A stretch of DNA of 64,000 nucleotides from Roseateles sp. DAIF2 (GTDB lineage Bacteria; Pseudomonadota; Gammaproteobacteria; Burkholderiales; Burkholderiaceae_C). How positions within the stretch are numbered: position 1 is the first letter of the stretch; each line of letters opens with the position of its first letter. Below are positions 34,635-44,306 of the stretch, piece after piece. A program made the position numbers and the translations under genes. The notes under the pieces were generated by a model that was not told the DNA's origin, searched no databases, and saw only the letters and a list, made by a program, of their open reading frames with translations. The stretch spans positions 1,240,001 through 1,304,000 of the forward strand of contig NZ_CP049919.1 in the NCBI RefSeq assembly GCF_015624425.1, in the 5' to 3' direction.

Positions 34635-35651
34635 ATGAAGAAATCCCTGATTGCGCTGGCCGTGCTGGGCTCGATGGTGGGCGCTGCGGCAGCACAGTCC
34701 TCGGTGACGCTGTTCGGCGGTGTTGACCTGAACGTGCGCTACAACAAGGGTGGCGGCCAGACCACGAAGTCGATGGGTTCCGACGGTATCTATAGCAGCC
34801 GTTGGGGTCTGCGTGGCGTCGAGGATCTGGGCGGTGGGCTGAAGGCTGGTTTCTGGCTGGAGTCGGCAATCAACCCGGATAGCGGCACGCCCAACGGCAA
34901 GCGTTTCTGGCATCGTCGTGCTTCGGTCAGCCTGATGGGTGATTTCGGTGAGGTGCGCCTGGGTCGCTATCTGACCAACCAGTTCACGGCTTTCGCTGAC
35001 TTCGATCCGTTCGGTACCAATGGCGTTGGTGACGTGAACAAGTTCTTCGCCAAGGAAGCGCACCCGATCAACGGCAATATCTCGGGCTCGACCCGTGCCG
35101 ACAACATCGTTGGCTACTTCCTGCCTTCCAATCTGGGTGGCTTCTACGGCTCGGTCGAAGTGGCTGCTGGTGAAGGTCAGACCCTTCCGGATCCGAACAA
35201 CAAGTACATCGGCGTGCGTGTGGGTTACGCTCAGGGCCCGTTCAACGTCAGTGGCGCGTTTTCGAGCAATGATCCCGACACCTCGAACATCGACTACAAG
35301 CGTACGACCTTCTCCGGCTCTTACGATCTCGGCGTGGTTAAGCTGATGGGCTTCTACTCGCAGAACAAGTTCGGCTCTGCCAAGCAGAAGATTGGCCTGA
35401 TCGGCGCCAGCGCCCCGCTGGGCAGCGGTACCGTGCGAGCCTCTTACACCAAGGCTACGAACACCTCGCAGATCGCGGTTGGCTACATCCACGACCTGTC
35501 CAAGCGTACGGCGCTGTACGGTACCGTGGCTCGTGTGGATAACAAGCCCGGTTCCAGCGCCCGCGTGGCTGGCACCGATCCTTGGATTGCTGGCATTAAG
35601 TCTGGCTTTGACAACGGCGGCGTCGAAGTCGGTATCCGCCACACCTTCTAA
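34635..35651 (+). CDS. Gram-negative trimeric porin (porin_4 type)
   Basis: Outer-membrane general diffusion porin of the betaproteobacterial type, 338 residues. Signal peptide MKKSLIALAVLGSMVGAAAA then QSSVTLFG at the mature N-terminus. Typical elements: SRWGLRGVEDLGGGLKAGFWLE, RRASVSLMGDFGEVRLGR, and a C-terminal VGIRHTF with the terminal Phe needed for BAM recognition. AAGGAGAA at 34623-34630 fixes the start. It uses more T-ending codons than neighbouring genes, as highly expressed genes here do. A terminator follows. Confidence 0.96.
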   Translation: MKKSLIALAVLGSMVGAAAAQSSVTLFGGVDLNVRYNKGGGQTTKSMGSDGIYSSRWGLRGVEDLGGGLKAGFWLESAINPDSGTPNGKRFWHRRASVSLMGDFGEVRLGRYLTNQFTAFADFDPFGTNGVGDVNKFFAKEAHPINGNISGSTRADNIVGYFLPSNLGGFYGSVEVAAGEGQTLPDPNNKYIGVRVGYAQGPFNVSGAFSSNDPDTSNIDYKRTTFSGSYDLGVVKLMGFYSQNKFGSAKQKIGLIGASAPLGSGTVRASYTKATNTSQIAVGYIHDLSKRTALYGTVARVDNKPGSSARVAGTDPWIAGIKSGFDNGGVEVGIRHTF

Positions 35652-35669
35652 TAACAAAGAAGGAAGCTG

Positions 35670-35726
35670 CTGCCCCGTTTTGCGGGGCAGGCCTTGCGAA
35701 GCCGCCCTCCGGGGCGGTTTTTTCTT
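35670..35726 (+). terminator. Terminator of the first porin gene
   Basis: Two hairpins: CTGCCCCG (35670-35677) with CGGGGCAG (35683-35690), then CCGCCC (35702-35707) with GGGCGG (35712-35717) followed by TTTTTT. The A-A-G before the second stem can pair with the T-run to lengthen it. The second hairpin is a clear intrinsic terminator. Confidence 0.85.
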
Positions 35727-35759
35727 TGTCTGAGTTAGCTTGGTCAAGTGACGAGCTCA

Positions 35760-35777
35760 CTGTCGCTGGCGCGACAG
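35760..35777. other. Short perfect hairpin upstream of the second porin gene
   Basis: CTGTCGC (35760-35766) and GCGACAG (35771-35777) flank the loop TGGC. It lies about 100 bases before the porin start and could be a regulator site or an mRNA leader hairpin. No T-run follows. Confidence 0.35.
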
Positions 35778-35875
35778 GGTTAGTGCCTGTGGGTCGAGGG
35801 CAACAAAGCAATCCGCTGTCTAGTCCCTAGATCGACAATTGTGCGATTACAAGGCGAACCGAAGGAGACAAGCTG

Positions 35876-37267
35876 ATGATGAAGAAGACTGCCCTGATTC
35901 TCGCTCTGGCTGCCGTGAGCCCCGTCGGCTGGGCGCAGTCCAGCGTCAACATCTACGGCATCCTGGATGGAGGCGTCAGCTACACCACGGGCATTGCGGG
36001 CGGCACACGCAAACAGGTGGTCAGCGGCATCATGGACGGCTCGCGTTTCGGCCTGCGAGGCAATGAAGACTTGGGTGGTGGCTATCGTGCGCTGTTCCTG
36101 ATGGAAAACCGGCTGGAACTGGATACTGGCAGCAACAGCAACCTGCCCGTGTCGGGCGGGACCTTCCTGCCGGATCGCTGGGGCAAACAGTCGGCGATCT
36201 TCACGCCGACCGCATTCACGGCGCCGGCCGGGCCGACGCAGCAGGCGCTGATCGGTACTGCCAGTGCTGTTCTTGGTGGCGTTTTGCAGTCGGCCACGGA
36301 CCAACTCGGCGCCGCCCTGTCGGCGGGGTCCTTTGGCGTCAACATCGGCAATACCCGCTTCTGGGATCGTCAGGCCTATGTGGGCCTGGTGACGCCGTTC
36401 GGTGGCATCCTGGCCGGTCGTCAGTACACCCCGGCTTATGAGCTGAACGCGGCTTTCGACACGATGGGTACCCAGTCCAGCCTGGCTGCGGGCCAGGTGG
36501 CCGCCGTACCGGCCGTGATCGACATCCGTCAGGACAACGCGCTGCAATACCGTATCCAGCAAGGCGGGCTTAGCGCCAGCCTGATGGCGGCCGCCGGCGA
36601 GGGCTCGACCTCCCAGGGGCGCTTTTATGGCGCGATGGCGATGTACAAGACCGACGCTTATGGTGTCGGTGTCGGCATCAATACCAAGCAGAACGAACTG
36701 GGTGAACGTTCGCTGCGCACCATCACGCTGGGCGCCTCGGCCAAGATCGGCCCGGGCACCCTGAGCTTCCTCTACAACGACATCTCCAATCCCAATCCTG
36801 CCGGCATCTCGCGTCTGCTGGGCAATTTGCGCGGGGCACTGCAGGGCGGGATCACGTCGGGAGCAATCGCGGCGGCGATCAATGCCCGAGTTCCGGGCGG
36901 TCAAGGCGCCTTCATGGCCAGCCAGATCAATGTGAACAACCTGGTCAATGACTACAAGTCGGCCTTCGTTCAGGATGCGGCCGCTTTCAGCATCGGCTAC
37001 CGCGCCACCTTCGGCCCGCACACGGTCTACACCGCCTTCAACCGTCTGAACGACAAGACCCGCTTCAACGGGGATACCGATTCCTACGGCGTGGTCTACA
37101 CCTATGCGCTGTCCAAGCGCACCGACCTGAACTTTGTCGCGACCCATTTCGACAACAAGGCGGGCGGTCAGGCCGCGCCGGGTCAGGCCGGCTTCCTCGG
37201 CGGCTTCACCCGCGCGCCGGGCGTGGACTCCAACAATCTGGCGATGGGCATCCGTCACCGTTTCTGA
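35876..37267 (+). CDS. Gram-negative trimeric porin, long form
   Basis: Second outer-membrane porin, 463 residues, much longer than the first. Signal peptide MMKKTALILALAAVSPVGWA followed by QSSVNIYGILD. Core signatures are SRFGLRGNEDLGGGYRALFLMEN, RQAYVGLVTPFGGILAGRQYTPAY and a C-terminal AMGIRHRF. Extra loops near residues 85-155 and 300-350 (Ala/Gly-rich, some hydrophobic) explain the length. AAGGAGA about seven bases upstream supports the start. Separate terminators show that the two porins are independent units. Confidence 0.95.
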   Translation: MMKKTALILALAAVSPVGWAQSSVNIYGILDGGVSYTTGIAGGTRKQVVSGIMDGSRFGLRGNEDLGGGYRALFLMENRLELDTGSNSNLPVSGGTFLPDRWGKQSAIFTPTAFTAPAGPTQQALIGTASAVLGGVLQSATDQLGAALSAGSFGVNIGNTRFWDRQAYVGLVTPFGGILAGRQYTPAYELNAAFDTMGTQSSLAAGQVAAVPAVIDIRQDNALQYRIQQGGLSASLMAAAGEGSTSQGRFYGAMAMYKTDAYGVGVGINTKQNELGERSLRTITLGASAKIGPGTLSFLYNDISNPNPAGISRLLGNLRGALQGGITSGAIAAAINARVPGGQGAFMASQINVNNLVNDYKSAFVQDAAAFSIGYRATFGPHTVYTAFNRLNDKTRFNGDTDSYGVVYTYALSKRTDLNFVATHFDNKAGGQAAPGQAGFLGGFTRAPGVDSNNLAMGIRHRF

Positions 37268-37331
37268 TCCGGCCGGGCGGATGGCGGCGACCGTGCTGCC
37301 ACAATCCGCCTGACGTTGAGAGCGAAGCAAG

Positions 37332-37363
37332 CAAGGGCCGCCGCGTGCGGCCCTTGTCTTTTT
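37332..37363 (+). terminator. Intrinsic terminator of the second porin gene
   Basis: Perfect 10-bp stem CAAGGGCCGC (37332-37341) with GCGGCCCTTG (37347-37356), five-base loop, then TCTTTTT. It lies 65 bases after the porin stop. Confidence 0.9.
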
Positions 37364-37403
37364 GTGCTGAGCAGGCGGCGCATGGAACGATCGGAGGATT
37401 TGC

Positions 37404-38222
37404 GTGGAATGGTGGCAGCAGCAGCGATGCGGGGTTGATGCATCAGGTGCAAGGCCATGGCATGTCGTGGCCGTGACGGCCTTGCTGGTCGCAGGTTGCG
37501 CCCACCAGGCGCCGCCGCCGGCCGATACGGGTGCGGCGCAGCAGATCGATCTGCCGGGCTGGTCCGACCAGACCCTGCCGGGCAAGCGCGCGACGGCCTA
37601 CAGCCTCAGCGCGCAGGGCGGGCGTTCCTGCGTGCTGGCGCGGGCCGAGCAGTCGGCAAGCCTGTGGCGGCGCCGCCTGCAGCTGGCGCCGGAGTCGCTG
37701 GCCCAGGTCGAGTTCTCCTGGTGGCTGATGCGCGCCGAGCCGCGCGCGACCGTGACCCAGTCGGACCGTGACGATGCGCCGGCGCGTCTGGTGCTGGCCT
37801 TTGATGGCGACCGGCAGCGCCTGTCGCTGCGCAACCGCGCGCTGTTCGAGATGATGGAAACGCTGACCGGTGAGGCGCCGCCCTACGCCACCCTGATGTA
37901 TGTCTGGGACAGCCATGCCGAGCCCGGCAGCATGGTGGTCAGCGTGCACAGCGACCGCGTGCGCAAGATCGTCGTCGGCTCCGGCGATGGGCAGCAGGGG
38001 CGCTGGCTCGATTTCCGGCGCGATGTGGTGGCCGACTACCGGCGCGCCTTCGGCGAGCCGCCCGGCGCGCTGGTCGGTGCGGCCTTCATGACCGATGCCG
38101 ACAACACCCGCAGCCGCAAGACCGCCTGCTACGGCGACCTGGTCTTCCGCGCACCCGACGCCAGCCTGCTGCCCGGCAGCCTGCAATTACCACAGGGCAA
38201 CAAACCCGCATCGGCGTCCTAG
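37404..38222 (+). CDS. DUF3047 lipoprotein
   Basis: Predicted 272-residue lipoprotein: a basic N-terminus, a hydrophobic stretch and a lipobox LVAGC with the Cys near residue 32. The remainder matches the DUF3047 pattern (VEFSWWLMRAEP, RLVLAFDGD, TLMYVWDS, VVADYRRAFGEPP, GAAFMTDADNTRS). Its function is unknown; the fold is expected to be a beta-sandwich in the periplasm. GGAGG six bases before the GTG start supports the unusual start codon. Confidence 0.8.
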   Translation: MEWWQQQRCGVDASGARPWHVVAVTALLVAGCAHQAPPPADTGAAQQIDLPGWSDQTLPGKRATAYSLSAQGGRSCVLARAEQSASLWRRRLQLAPESLAQVEFSWWLMRAEPRATVTQSDRDDAPARLVLAFDGDRQRLSLRNRALFEMMETLTGEAPPYATLMYVWDSHAEPGSMVVSVHSDRVRKIVVGSGDGQQGRWLDFRRDVVADYRRAFGEPPGALVGAAFMTDADNTRSRKTACYGDLVFRAPDASLLPGSLQLPQGNKPASAS

Positions 38223-38467
38223 GGCTTTCCCGTTTGCCGCTGTTACCAGACTTCTCCATGATGGCGCCCAGCCGGCCGGTGCACTGCCTTGGTGCCCGGT
38301 CGATGTATGTGCATGCGCTGAGGGGCTGCCTTGCTGTATTGACCAGCTGCCACGCTTGGCGCGCGTTGCGTGACGGCGGTGGCATCAGGCATGGCAGGTG
38401 GCCCGGATCATGCATGCGACGAGCGTGGTAATGGTGGCCCACGTTTCCAATCGCTGACCGACAAGAC

Positions 38468-39451
38468 ATGCTAGTTTTCATTCTCAGACGCCTCGCTCAG
38501 GCCATCGTCGTGATGCTGACCGTGGCCTTCATCGCCTTCATGCTGTTCCAGTATGTCGGCGACCCGGTCACCAACCTGCTGGGCCAAGACGCGACGCCCG
38601 AACAACGCGACCAGCTGCGCAAGGACCTGGGCCTGGACGATCCCTTCCCGGTTCAGTTCGCCAAGTTCATCGGCAATGCGGTGCAGGGCGAGTTCGGCCT
38701 CAGCCTGCGCCAGGGCCGCAAGGTCTCGACCCTGATCGTCGAGCGCTTCCCCGCCACGCTGGAGCTGGCGATGGCGGCCGGCGTGATCGCGCTCGTGGTG
38801 GGCATACCGCTGGGCGTCTACGCCGCGCTGCGGCGCGGGCGCTTCGCCTCACAGCTGCTGATGACCTTGTCGCTGCTGGGCGTGTCGCTGCCGACCTTCC
38901 TGATCGGCATCCTGCTGATCCTGATCTTTGCGGTGAACCTGAAATGGCTGCCCAGCTTCGGCCGCGGCGAGGTGATCGCCTTCGGCACATGGACCACCGG
39001 CCTCTTAACCTGGGACGGGCTCAAGCATCTGCTGCTGCCGGCGATCACCTTGTCGGTGTTCCAGCTGACCCTGATCATGCGCCTGGTGCGCGCCGAGATG
39101 CTGGAGGTGCTGCGCACCGACTACATCAAGTTCGCCCGCGCCCGCGGCCTCTCCAACCGCGCCGTGTATTTCGGCCACGCGCTGAAGAACACCCTGGTGC
39201 CGGTGATCACGATCACCGGCCTGCAGCTCGGCTCGCTGATCGCCTTCGCGATCATCACCGAGACCGTGTTCCAGTGGCCGGGCATGGGCCTGCTTTTCAT
39301 CCAGGCGGTGCAGTTCGCCGACATCCCGGTGATGGCCGCCTATCTGTGCCTGATCTCCTTCATCTTCGTCACGATCAACCTGCTGGTCGACATGCTGTAT
39401 TTCGCGGTTGATCCGCGCCTGCGCATCGAGGGCAAGGCCGGAGGCCACTGA
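38468..39451 (+). CDS. Dipeptide/oligopeptide-type ABC transporter permease (DppB-like)
   Basis: Inner-membrane permease of a peptide/nickel-type importer, 327 residues. It starts with the family's typical MLVFILRRL and has six predicted helices. The cytoplasmic EAA loop region appears as MLEVLRTDYIKFARARGLSNRAVYFGHALKNTL (about residues 218-250), which docks on the ATPases. No good ribosome-binding site is seen. It is the first gene of a five-gene operon with an M20 amidohydrolase, a second permease and two ATPases. No substrate-binding protein gene is nearby. Confidence 0.93.
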   Translation: MLVFILRRLAQAIVVMLTVAFIAFMLFQYVGDPVTNLLGQDATPEQRDQLRKDLGLDDPFPVQFAKFIGNAVQGEFGLSLRQGRKVSTLIVERFPATLELAMAAGVIALVVGIPLGVYAALRRGRFASQLLMTLSLLGVSLPTFLIGILLILIFAVNLKWLPSFGRGEVIAFGTWTTGLLTWDGLKHLLLPAITLSVFQLTLIMRLVRAEMLEVLRTDYIKFARARGLSNRAVYFGHALKNTLVPVITITGLQLGSLIAFAIITETVFQWPGMGLLFIQAVQFADIPVMAAYLCLISFIFVTINLLVDMLYFAVDPRLRIEGKAGGH

Positions 39452-39452
39452 G

Positions 39453-40700
39453 ATGGTGGCGCTCACCGACAACGGCGCCTATCAGCGGCTGTTCGCGCTG
39501 CGCGGCGAGCTGACCGCGCTGCGCCGCGAGCTGCATGCGATGCCCGAGCTGGGCTTCCAGGAAACGCGCACCGCGGCGCGCGTCGTCGAGGCGTTGCGGG
39601 TCTGCGGCGTCGACGAGATCCACACCGGCATCGGCCGCACCGGCGTCGTCGCGCTGATCCATGGCCGCTCGGGCCCTGGCGGACGCATGCTGGGCCTGCG
39701 CGCCGACATGGATGCGCTGCCGCTGCAGGAGGACAATGATGTGCCCTGGCGTTCGGCGACGCCGGGCCTGATGCATGCCTGCGGCCATGACGGCCACACC
39801 GCGATGCTGGTGGCCGCGGCGCGCCATCTGGCCGAGACGCGCCAGTTCGACGGCACCGCGGTGCTGATCTTCCAGCCCGGCGAGGAGGGCTATGCCGGCG
39901 CGCGCGAGATGATCAATGACGGGCTGTTCGAGCGCTTCCCGGTCGAGTCGGTCTACGCGATGCACAACTGGCCGCTGATGCCGGCCGGCCGCATCGGCCT
40001 GAATCCCGGCGCGATGATGGCCGCGGCTGATCAGATCGAGATCGTGCTGCAGGGCCGCGGCGGCCATGGCGCCCATCCGCAGCTGGCGGTCGATCCGGTG
40101 CTGATGGCCGGCCATGTGATCACCGCGGTGCAGAGTCTGGTGTCGCGCAATGTGGCGCCGATGGATCAGGCGGTGATCAGCCTGTGCGCGATGCAGGCCG
40201 GCGATCCCGGCGCCTTCAGCGTGATCCCGCGCGAGGCGCGTCTGACCGGCACCGTGCGCACCTTCCGGCCCGAGGTGCAGCAGCTGATCGAGGAGCGCCT
40301 GAACGCGCTGGTCGAATCGCTGGCCCTGGGCTTCGGCGGCCATGCGACGGTGCACTACAAACGCCTGTACCCGGCCACGATCAACACCGCGCCCGAGGCG
40401 GCCTTCGCGGCGCGCGTCGCGGCCTCGCTGGTCGGCGCATCCAATGTGCAGGCCGACCTGCCGCCCAGCATGGGCTCGGAGGATTTTTCCTTCATGCTGC
40501 AGGCCAAGCCCGGCGCCTATCTGCGCATCGGCCAGGCCGCGGTCGACGGCAGCGGCAATGCCTGCGGCCTGCACAACCCGCGCTACGACTTCAACGACGA
40601 GATCCTGCCGCTGGGCGGCGCGCTGTTCGCCGCGCTGGTCGAGCAGGGGCTGCCTTCGTCTTCCTCCGCATCCACCTCCCCCGGAGTTCCTGTTCAATGA
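39453..40700 (+). CDS. M20D-family amidohydrolase (hippurate hydrolase-like)
   Basis: Predicted metal-dependent N-acyl-amino-acid or peptide amidohydrolase, 415 residues, no signal peptide, so cytoplasmic. Metal-site motifs are seen: RADMDALPL near 91-99, HACGHDGHTAML near 107-118, FQPGEEG near 141-147 and the C-terminal PSMGSEDFSFM. The dimerisation domain starts GRGGHGAHPQL near 203-213. GGAGG eight bases upstream fixes the ATG at 39453, one base after the upstream permease stop. Its stop overlaps the next permease start as ATGA. It probably acts on what the transporter imports. Confidence 0.93.
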   Translation: MVALTDNGAYQRLFALRGELTALRRELHAMPELGFQETRTAARVVEALRVCGVDEIHTGIGRTGVVALIHGRSGPGGRMLGLRADMDALPLQEDNDVPWRSATPGLMHACGHDGHTAMLVAAARHLAETRQFDGTAVLIFQPGEEGYAGAREMINDGLFERFPVESVYAMHNWPLMPAGRIGLNPGAMMAAADQIEIVLQGRGGHGAHPQLAVDPVLMAGHVITAVQSLVSRNVAPMDQAVISLCAMQAGDPGAFSVIPREARLTGTVRTFRPEVQQLIEERLNALVESLALGFGGHATVHYKRLYPATINTAPEAAFAARVAASLVGASNVQADLPPSMGSEDFSFMLQAKPGAYLRIGQAAVDGSGNACGLHNPRYDFNDEILPLGGALFAALVEQGLPSSSSASTSPGVPVQ

Positions 40701-41641
40701 GTAGCAGCAGTCCTTCCAGCCCCGCCGCCGCGCCGGGCGCGCTCAAGCGCTTTTTCGACGGCGATGTCTGGTTCTCCTTCCGCCATTCGCCGACCGCGAT
40801 CGTTGCGGCGGTGATCGCCTTCATCTGCGTCTTCTGCGCGGTGTTCGCCGAATTCGTCGCGCCGCACAACCCCTTCGACCTGGCCTCGCTGGAGCTGATG
40901 GATGCGCGCCTGCCGCCGGCCTGGATCGACGAGGGCTCGACCAAGTACCTGCTCGGCACCGACGACCAGGGACGCGACATCCTGTCGGCGCTGATGTATG
41001 GTGCGCGCATCTCGTTGTTCGTCGGCCTGGCCTCGGTGCTGCTGTCGATGCTGATCGGCGTAGGCCTGGGCCTGCTGGCCGGCTTCGTCGGCGGCAAGGT
41101 CGATGCCTTCATCATGCGCATCTGCGACGTGATGCTGTCCTTCCCCTCGATCCTGGTCGCGCTGCTGATCGACGGTGTCGGCCGGGCGATGTTTCCGAAC
41201 GCGCATGACACCCTGGCCTTCGCGGTGCTGATCTTCGCGATCGCGCTGACCGGCTGGGTGCAGTACGCGCGCACGGTGCGCGGCTCGACGATGGTGGAAC
41301 GCAACAAGGAATATGTGCAGGCCGCGCGCGTGATCGGCGTCAACCCGCTGCGCATCATGCGCAAGCATGTGCTGCCCAATGTGCTGGGGCCGGTGCTGGT
41401 GCTGGCGACGATCCAGGTGGCGGCCGCGATCATCACCGAGGCGACCCTGTCCTTCCTGGGTGTTGGCGTACCGCCGACCAGCCCCTCGCTGGGCACCCTG
41501 ATCCGCGTCGGCAACGACTTCCTGTTCTCCGGCGAATGGTGGATCACGATCTGGCCCGGCGTGATGCTGGTGCTGATCGCGCTGTCGGTGAACCTGCTGG
41601 GCGACTGGCTGCGCGACGCGCTCAACCCCCGTCTGCGCTGA
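40697..41641 (+). CDS. Dipeptide/oligopeptide-type ABC transporter permease (DppC-like)
   Basis: Second permease, 314 residues. Cytoplasmic N-terminus, first helix near 32-52, then the typical TKYLLGTDDQGRDILSALMYGARISL motif (about 85-110) and five further helices. The EAA loop is EYVQAARVIGVNPLRIMRKHVLPN (about 207-230). Its start overlaps the amidohydrolase stop by four bases, showing translational coupling between a cytoplasmic enzyme and a membrane subunit. Confidence 0.94.
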   Translation: MSSSSPSSPAAAPGALKRFFDGDVWFSFRHSPTAIVAAVIAFICVFCAVFAEFVAPHNPFDLASLELMDARLPPAWIDEGSTKYLLGTDDQGRDILSALMYGARISLFVGLASVLLSMLIGVGLGLLAGFVGGKVDAFIMRICDVMLSFPSILVALLIDGVGRAMFPNAHDTLAFAVLIFAIALTGWVQYARTVRGSTMVERNKEYVQAARVIGVNPLRIMRKHVLPNVLGPVLVLATIQVAAAIITEATLSFLGVGVPPTSPSLGTLIRVGNDFLFSGEWWITIWPGVMLVLIALSVNLLGDWLRDALNPRLR

Positions 41642-41652
41642 GAGCTTTTCCT

Positions 41653-42632
41653 ATGACCGCACCTCTGCTTCAAGTCCGCAACCTGCGCGTCGAGTTCCCG
41701 ACGCGCCGCGGCACCCTGCTGGCGCTGGACGACATCAGCTTCGACATCGCACCGGGCGAGATCCTCGGCGTCGTGGGCGAATCGGGCGCCGGCAAGTCGC
41801 TGACTGGCGCTGCCATCATCGGCCTGCTGGACCCGCCCGGGCGCATCGCCAGCGGCGAGATCCTGCTGGAAGGTCGGCGCATCGACAATCTGCCCTACGA
41901 GGAGATGCGCAAGATCCGCGGCCGCCAGATCGGCGCGGTGTTCCAGGATCCGCTGACCTCGCTGAACCCGCTCTACACGGTGGGCCGCCAGCTGATCGAG
42001 ACCATCACGACGCACCTGAACCTGACCGAGTCGCAGGCGCGCACGCGCGCGATCGACCTGCTGAAGCAGACCGGCATCCCGGCCGCCGAGGCGCGCATCG
42101 ACCAGTACCCGCACCAGTTCTCCGGTGGCATGCGCCAGCGCGTCGTGATCGCGCTGGCCCTGGCGGCCGAGCCCAAGCTGATCGTCGCCGACGAGCCGAC
42201 CACCGCGCTGGACGTGTCGATCCAGGCGCAGATCATCACCTTGCTCAAGCGCATCTGCAAGGATCAGGGCGCCGCGGTGATGCTGGTGACGCACGACATG
42301 GGCGTGATCGCCGAGACCTGCGACCGCGTCGCGGTGATGTATGCCGGCCGCGTGGTCGAGATCGGTCCCGTGCACGACGTGATCCACAAGCCGGCCCATC
42401 CCTACACGATGGGCCTGATGGGATCGATCCCGGCGATGGACGAGGATCGCGAGCGCCTGCTGCAGATCGACGGCGCGATGCCGCGCCTGAATGCCATCCC
42501 CACCGGCTGCGCCTACAACCCGCGCTGCCCCAAGGTGTTCGGCCGCTGCCGCACCGAGCGCCCCGAACTGACGCCGGTGTCCGCCACGCGTGCGGCCTGC
42601 TGGCTGCATGCCGCCCAGAAGGAAGCTGTCGT

Positions 42633-42636
<4 letters not shown>
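41653..42636 (+). CDS. Dipeptide/oligopeptide-type ABC transporter ATPase (DppD-like)
   Basis: ATP-binding subunit, 327 residues. Walker A GESGAGKSL near 43-51, signature FSGGMRQRV near 156-164, Walker B IVADEPTTALD near 176-186, and the family's C-terminal cysteine-containing oligopeptide-transporter domain (CAYNPRCPKVFGRC). Its stop overlaps the start of the second ATPase as ATGA. Confidence 0.95.
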
Positions 42637-43631
<995 letters not shown>

Positions 43632-43652
43632 GCGAAGGCCCGCGCTGCCGCT

Positions 43653-43811
43653 TCAGGCCTTGGGCTGCGAGGCGGTGGCGGCCGGAGGCTTGGCCGGCTG
43701 CCCCGGCGGCTTCAGCGGGCCCTTCTGGCCGCAGCCTGCCAGCATCAGGGAGATCAGGGCGATGCCCAGGGCGGCGCATGCGCGCGGGCCTACACTTGCG
43801 GTCGTATTCAT
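43653..43811 (-). CDS. lptM: LptM-like small lipoprotein (YifL family)
   Basis: A 52-residue lipoprotein with signal helix (ALGIALISLM) and lipobox LAGC followed by GQKGPLKPP, the hallmark of the LptM/YifL family, which in E. coli helps the LptD-LptE translocon mature. The ATG at 43811 is preferred to an upstream in-frame ATG at 43853 that would overlap cyaY. It is divergent from cyaY, the usual pairing, but the lysA gene that commonly follows is missing; the convergent ABC transporter gene lies there instead. Confidence 0.85.
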   Translation of the reverse strand: MNTTASVGPRACAALGIALISLMLAGCGQKGPLKPPGQPAKPPAATASQPKA

Positions 43812-43830
43812 TCCCACGAGTTTATCGGTC

Positions 43831-44187
43831 ATGACCGCCGCTTCCGCCGCCACCCCGCTCAGCGATGCCGACTACCACGCCAAGACCCATGCGATCCTGG
43901 CCGGCGTCGAGGCGCAGACCGATGCCTGGCTGGAGGCGGACGTGATCGACATTGACACGCACCGCACCGGCGGCCTGCTGGAGCTGAGCTTCCCGAACGG
44001 CAGCAAGATCGTGCTGAACACCCAGCCGCCGCTGCAGGAGCTGTGGCTGGCCGCGCGCAGCGGCGGCTACCACTTCCGCCATGTGGCCGGCCAATGGTTG
44101 GAGCGTGAGGGCCGCGAGTTCCATGCGGTGCTGTCGCAAGCCGCCAGTGAGCAGGGCGGCCGCGCCCTGCAGTTCACTCCAGCCTGA
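43831..44187 (+). CDS. cyaY: Iron donor / frataxin-like protein CyaY
   Basis: Bacterial frataxin that regulates Fe-S cluster assembly by IscS. The 118-residue product has the N-terminal acidic helix (ILAGVEAQTDAWLEADVIDIDTH region) and the beta-sheet block LELSFPNGSKIVLNTQPPLQELWLAARSGGYHF. The ATG at 43831 gives the family's usual length. It is 19 bases from the divergent lptM start. Confidence 0.93.
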   Translation: MTAASAATPLSDADYHAKTHAILAGVEAQTDAWLEADVIDIDTHRTGGLLELSFPNGSKIVLNTQPPLQELWLAARSGGYHFRHVAGQWLEREGREFHAVLSQAASEQGGRALQFTPA

Positions 44188-44228
44188 CGTACAAGGCCTG
44201 ACGCACAAGTCGTGCATTAACCGCACGA

Positions 44229-44306
44229 CGCCCGTGGATCCGGCTTTGCCGGTCCATCGGGCGTGCCCCCTTGAGGGGGCGGCCGAAGGCCGTAGGGGGT
44301 GGGCGT
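44229..44306. repeat. Compound GC-rich hairpin element, copy C
   Basis: In the 119-base gap between cyaY and the penicillin-binding protein gene. An imperfect stem pairs CGCCCG-TGGA-CCGGC on the left with GCCGG-TCCA-CGGGCG on the right, with single-base bulges (about 44229-44264). It is followed by CCCCCTTGAGGGGG (44267-44280) and CGGCCGAAGGCCG (44280-44292). This latter block is of a type common in intergenic regions of related genomes. It may end transcription from both sides. Confidence 0.6.

Noticed and set aside
38223..38467. Search for a substrate-binding protein or promoter in the gap before the ABC operon
   Set aside because: No coding frame with a start signal and no clear -35/-10 pair; the open frames on both strands are short and without motifs.
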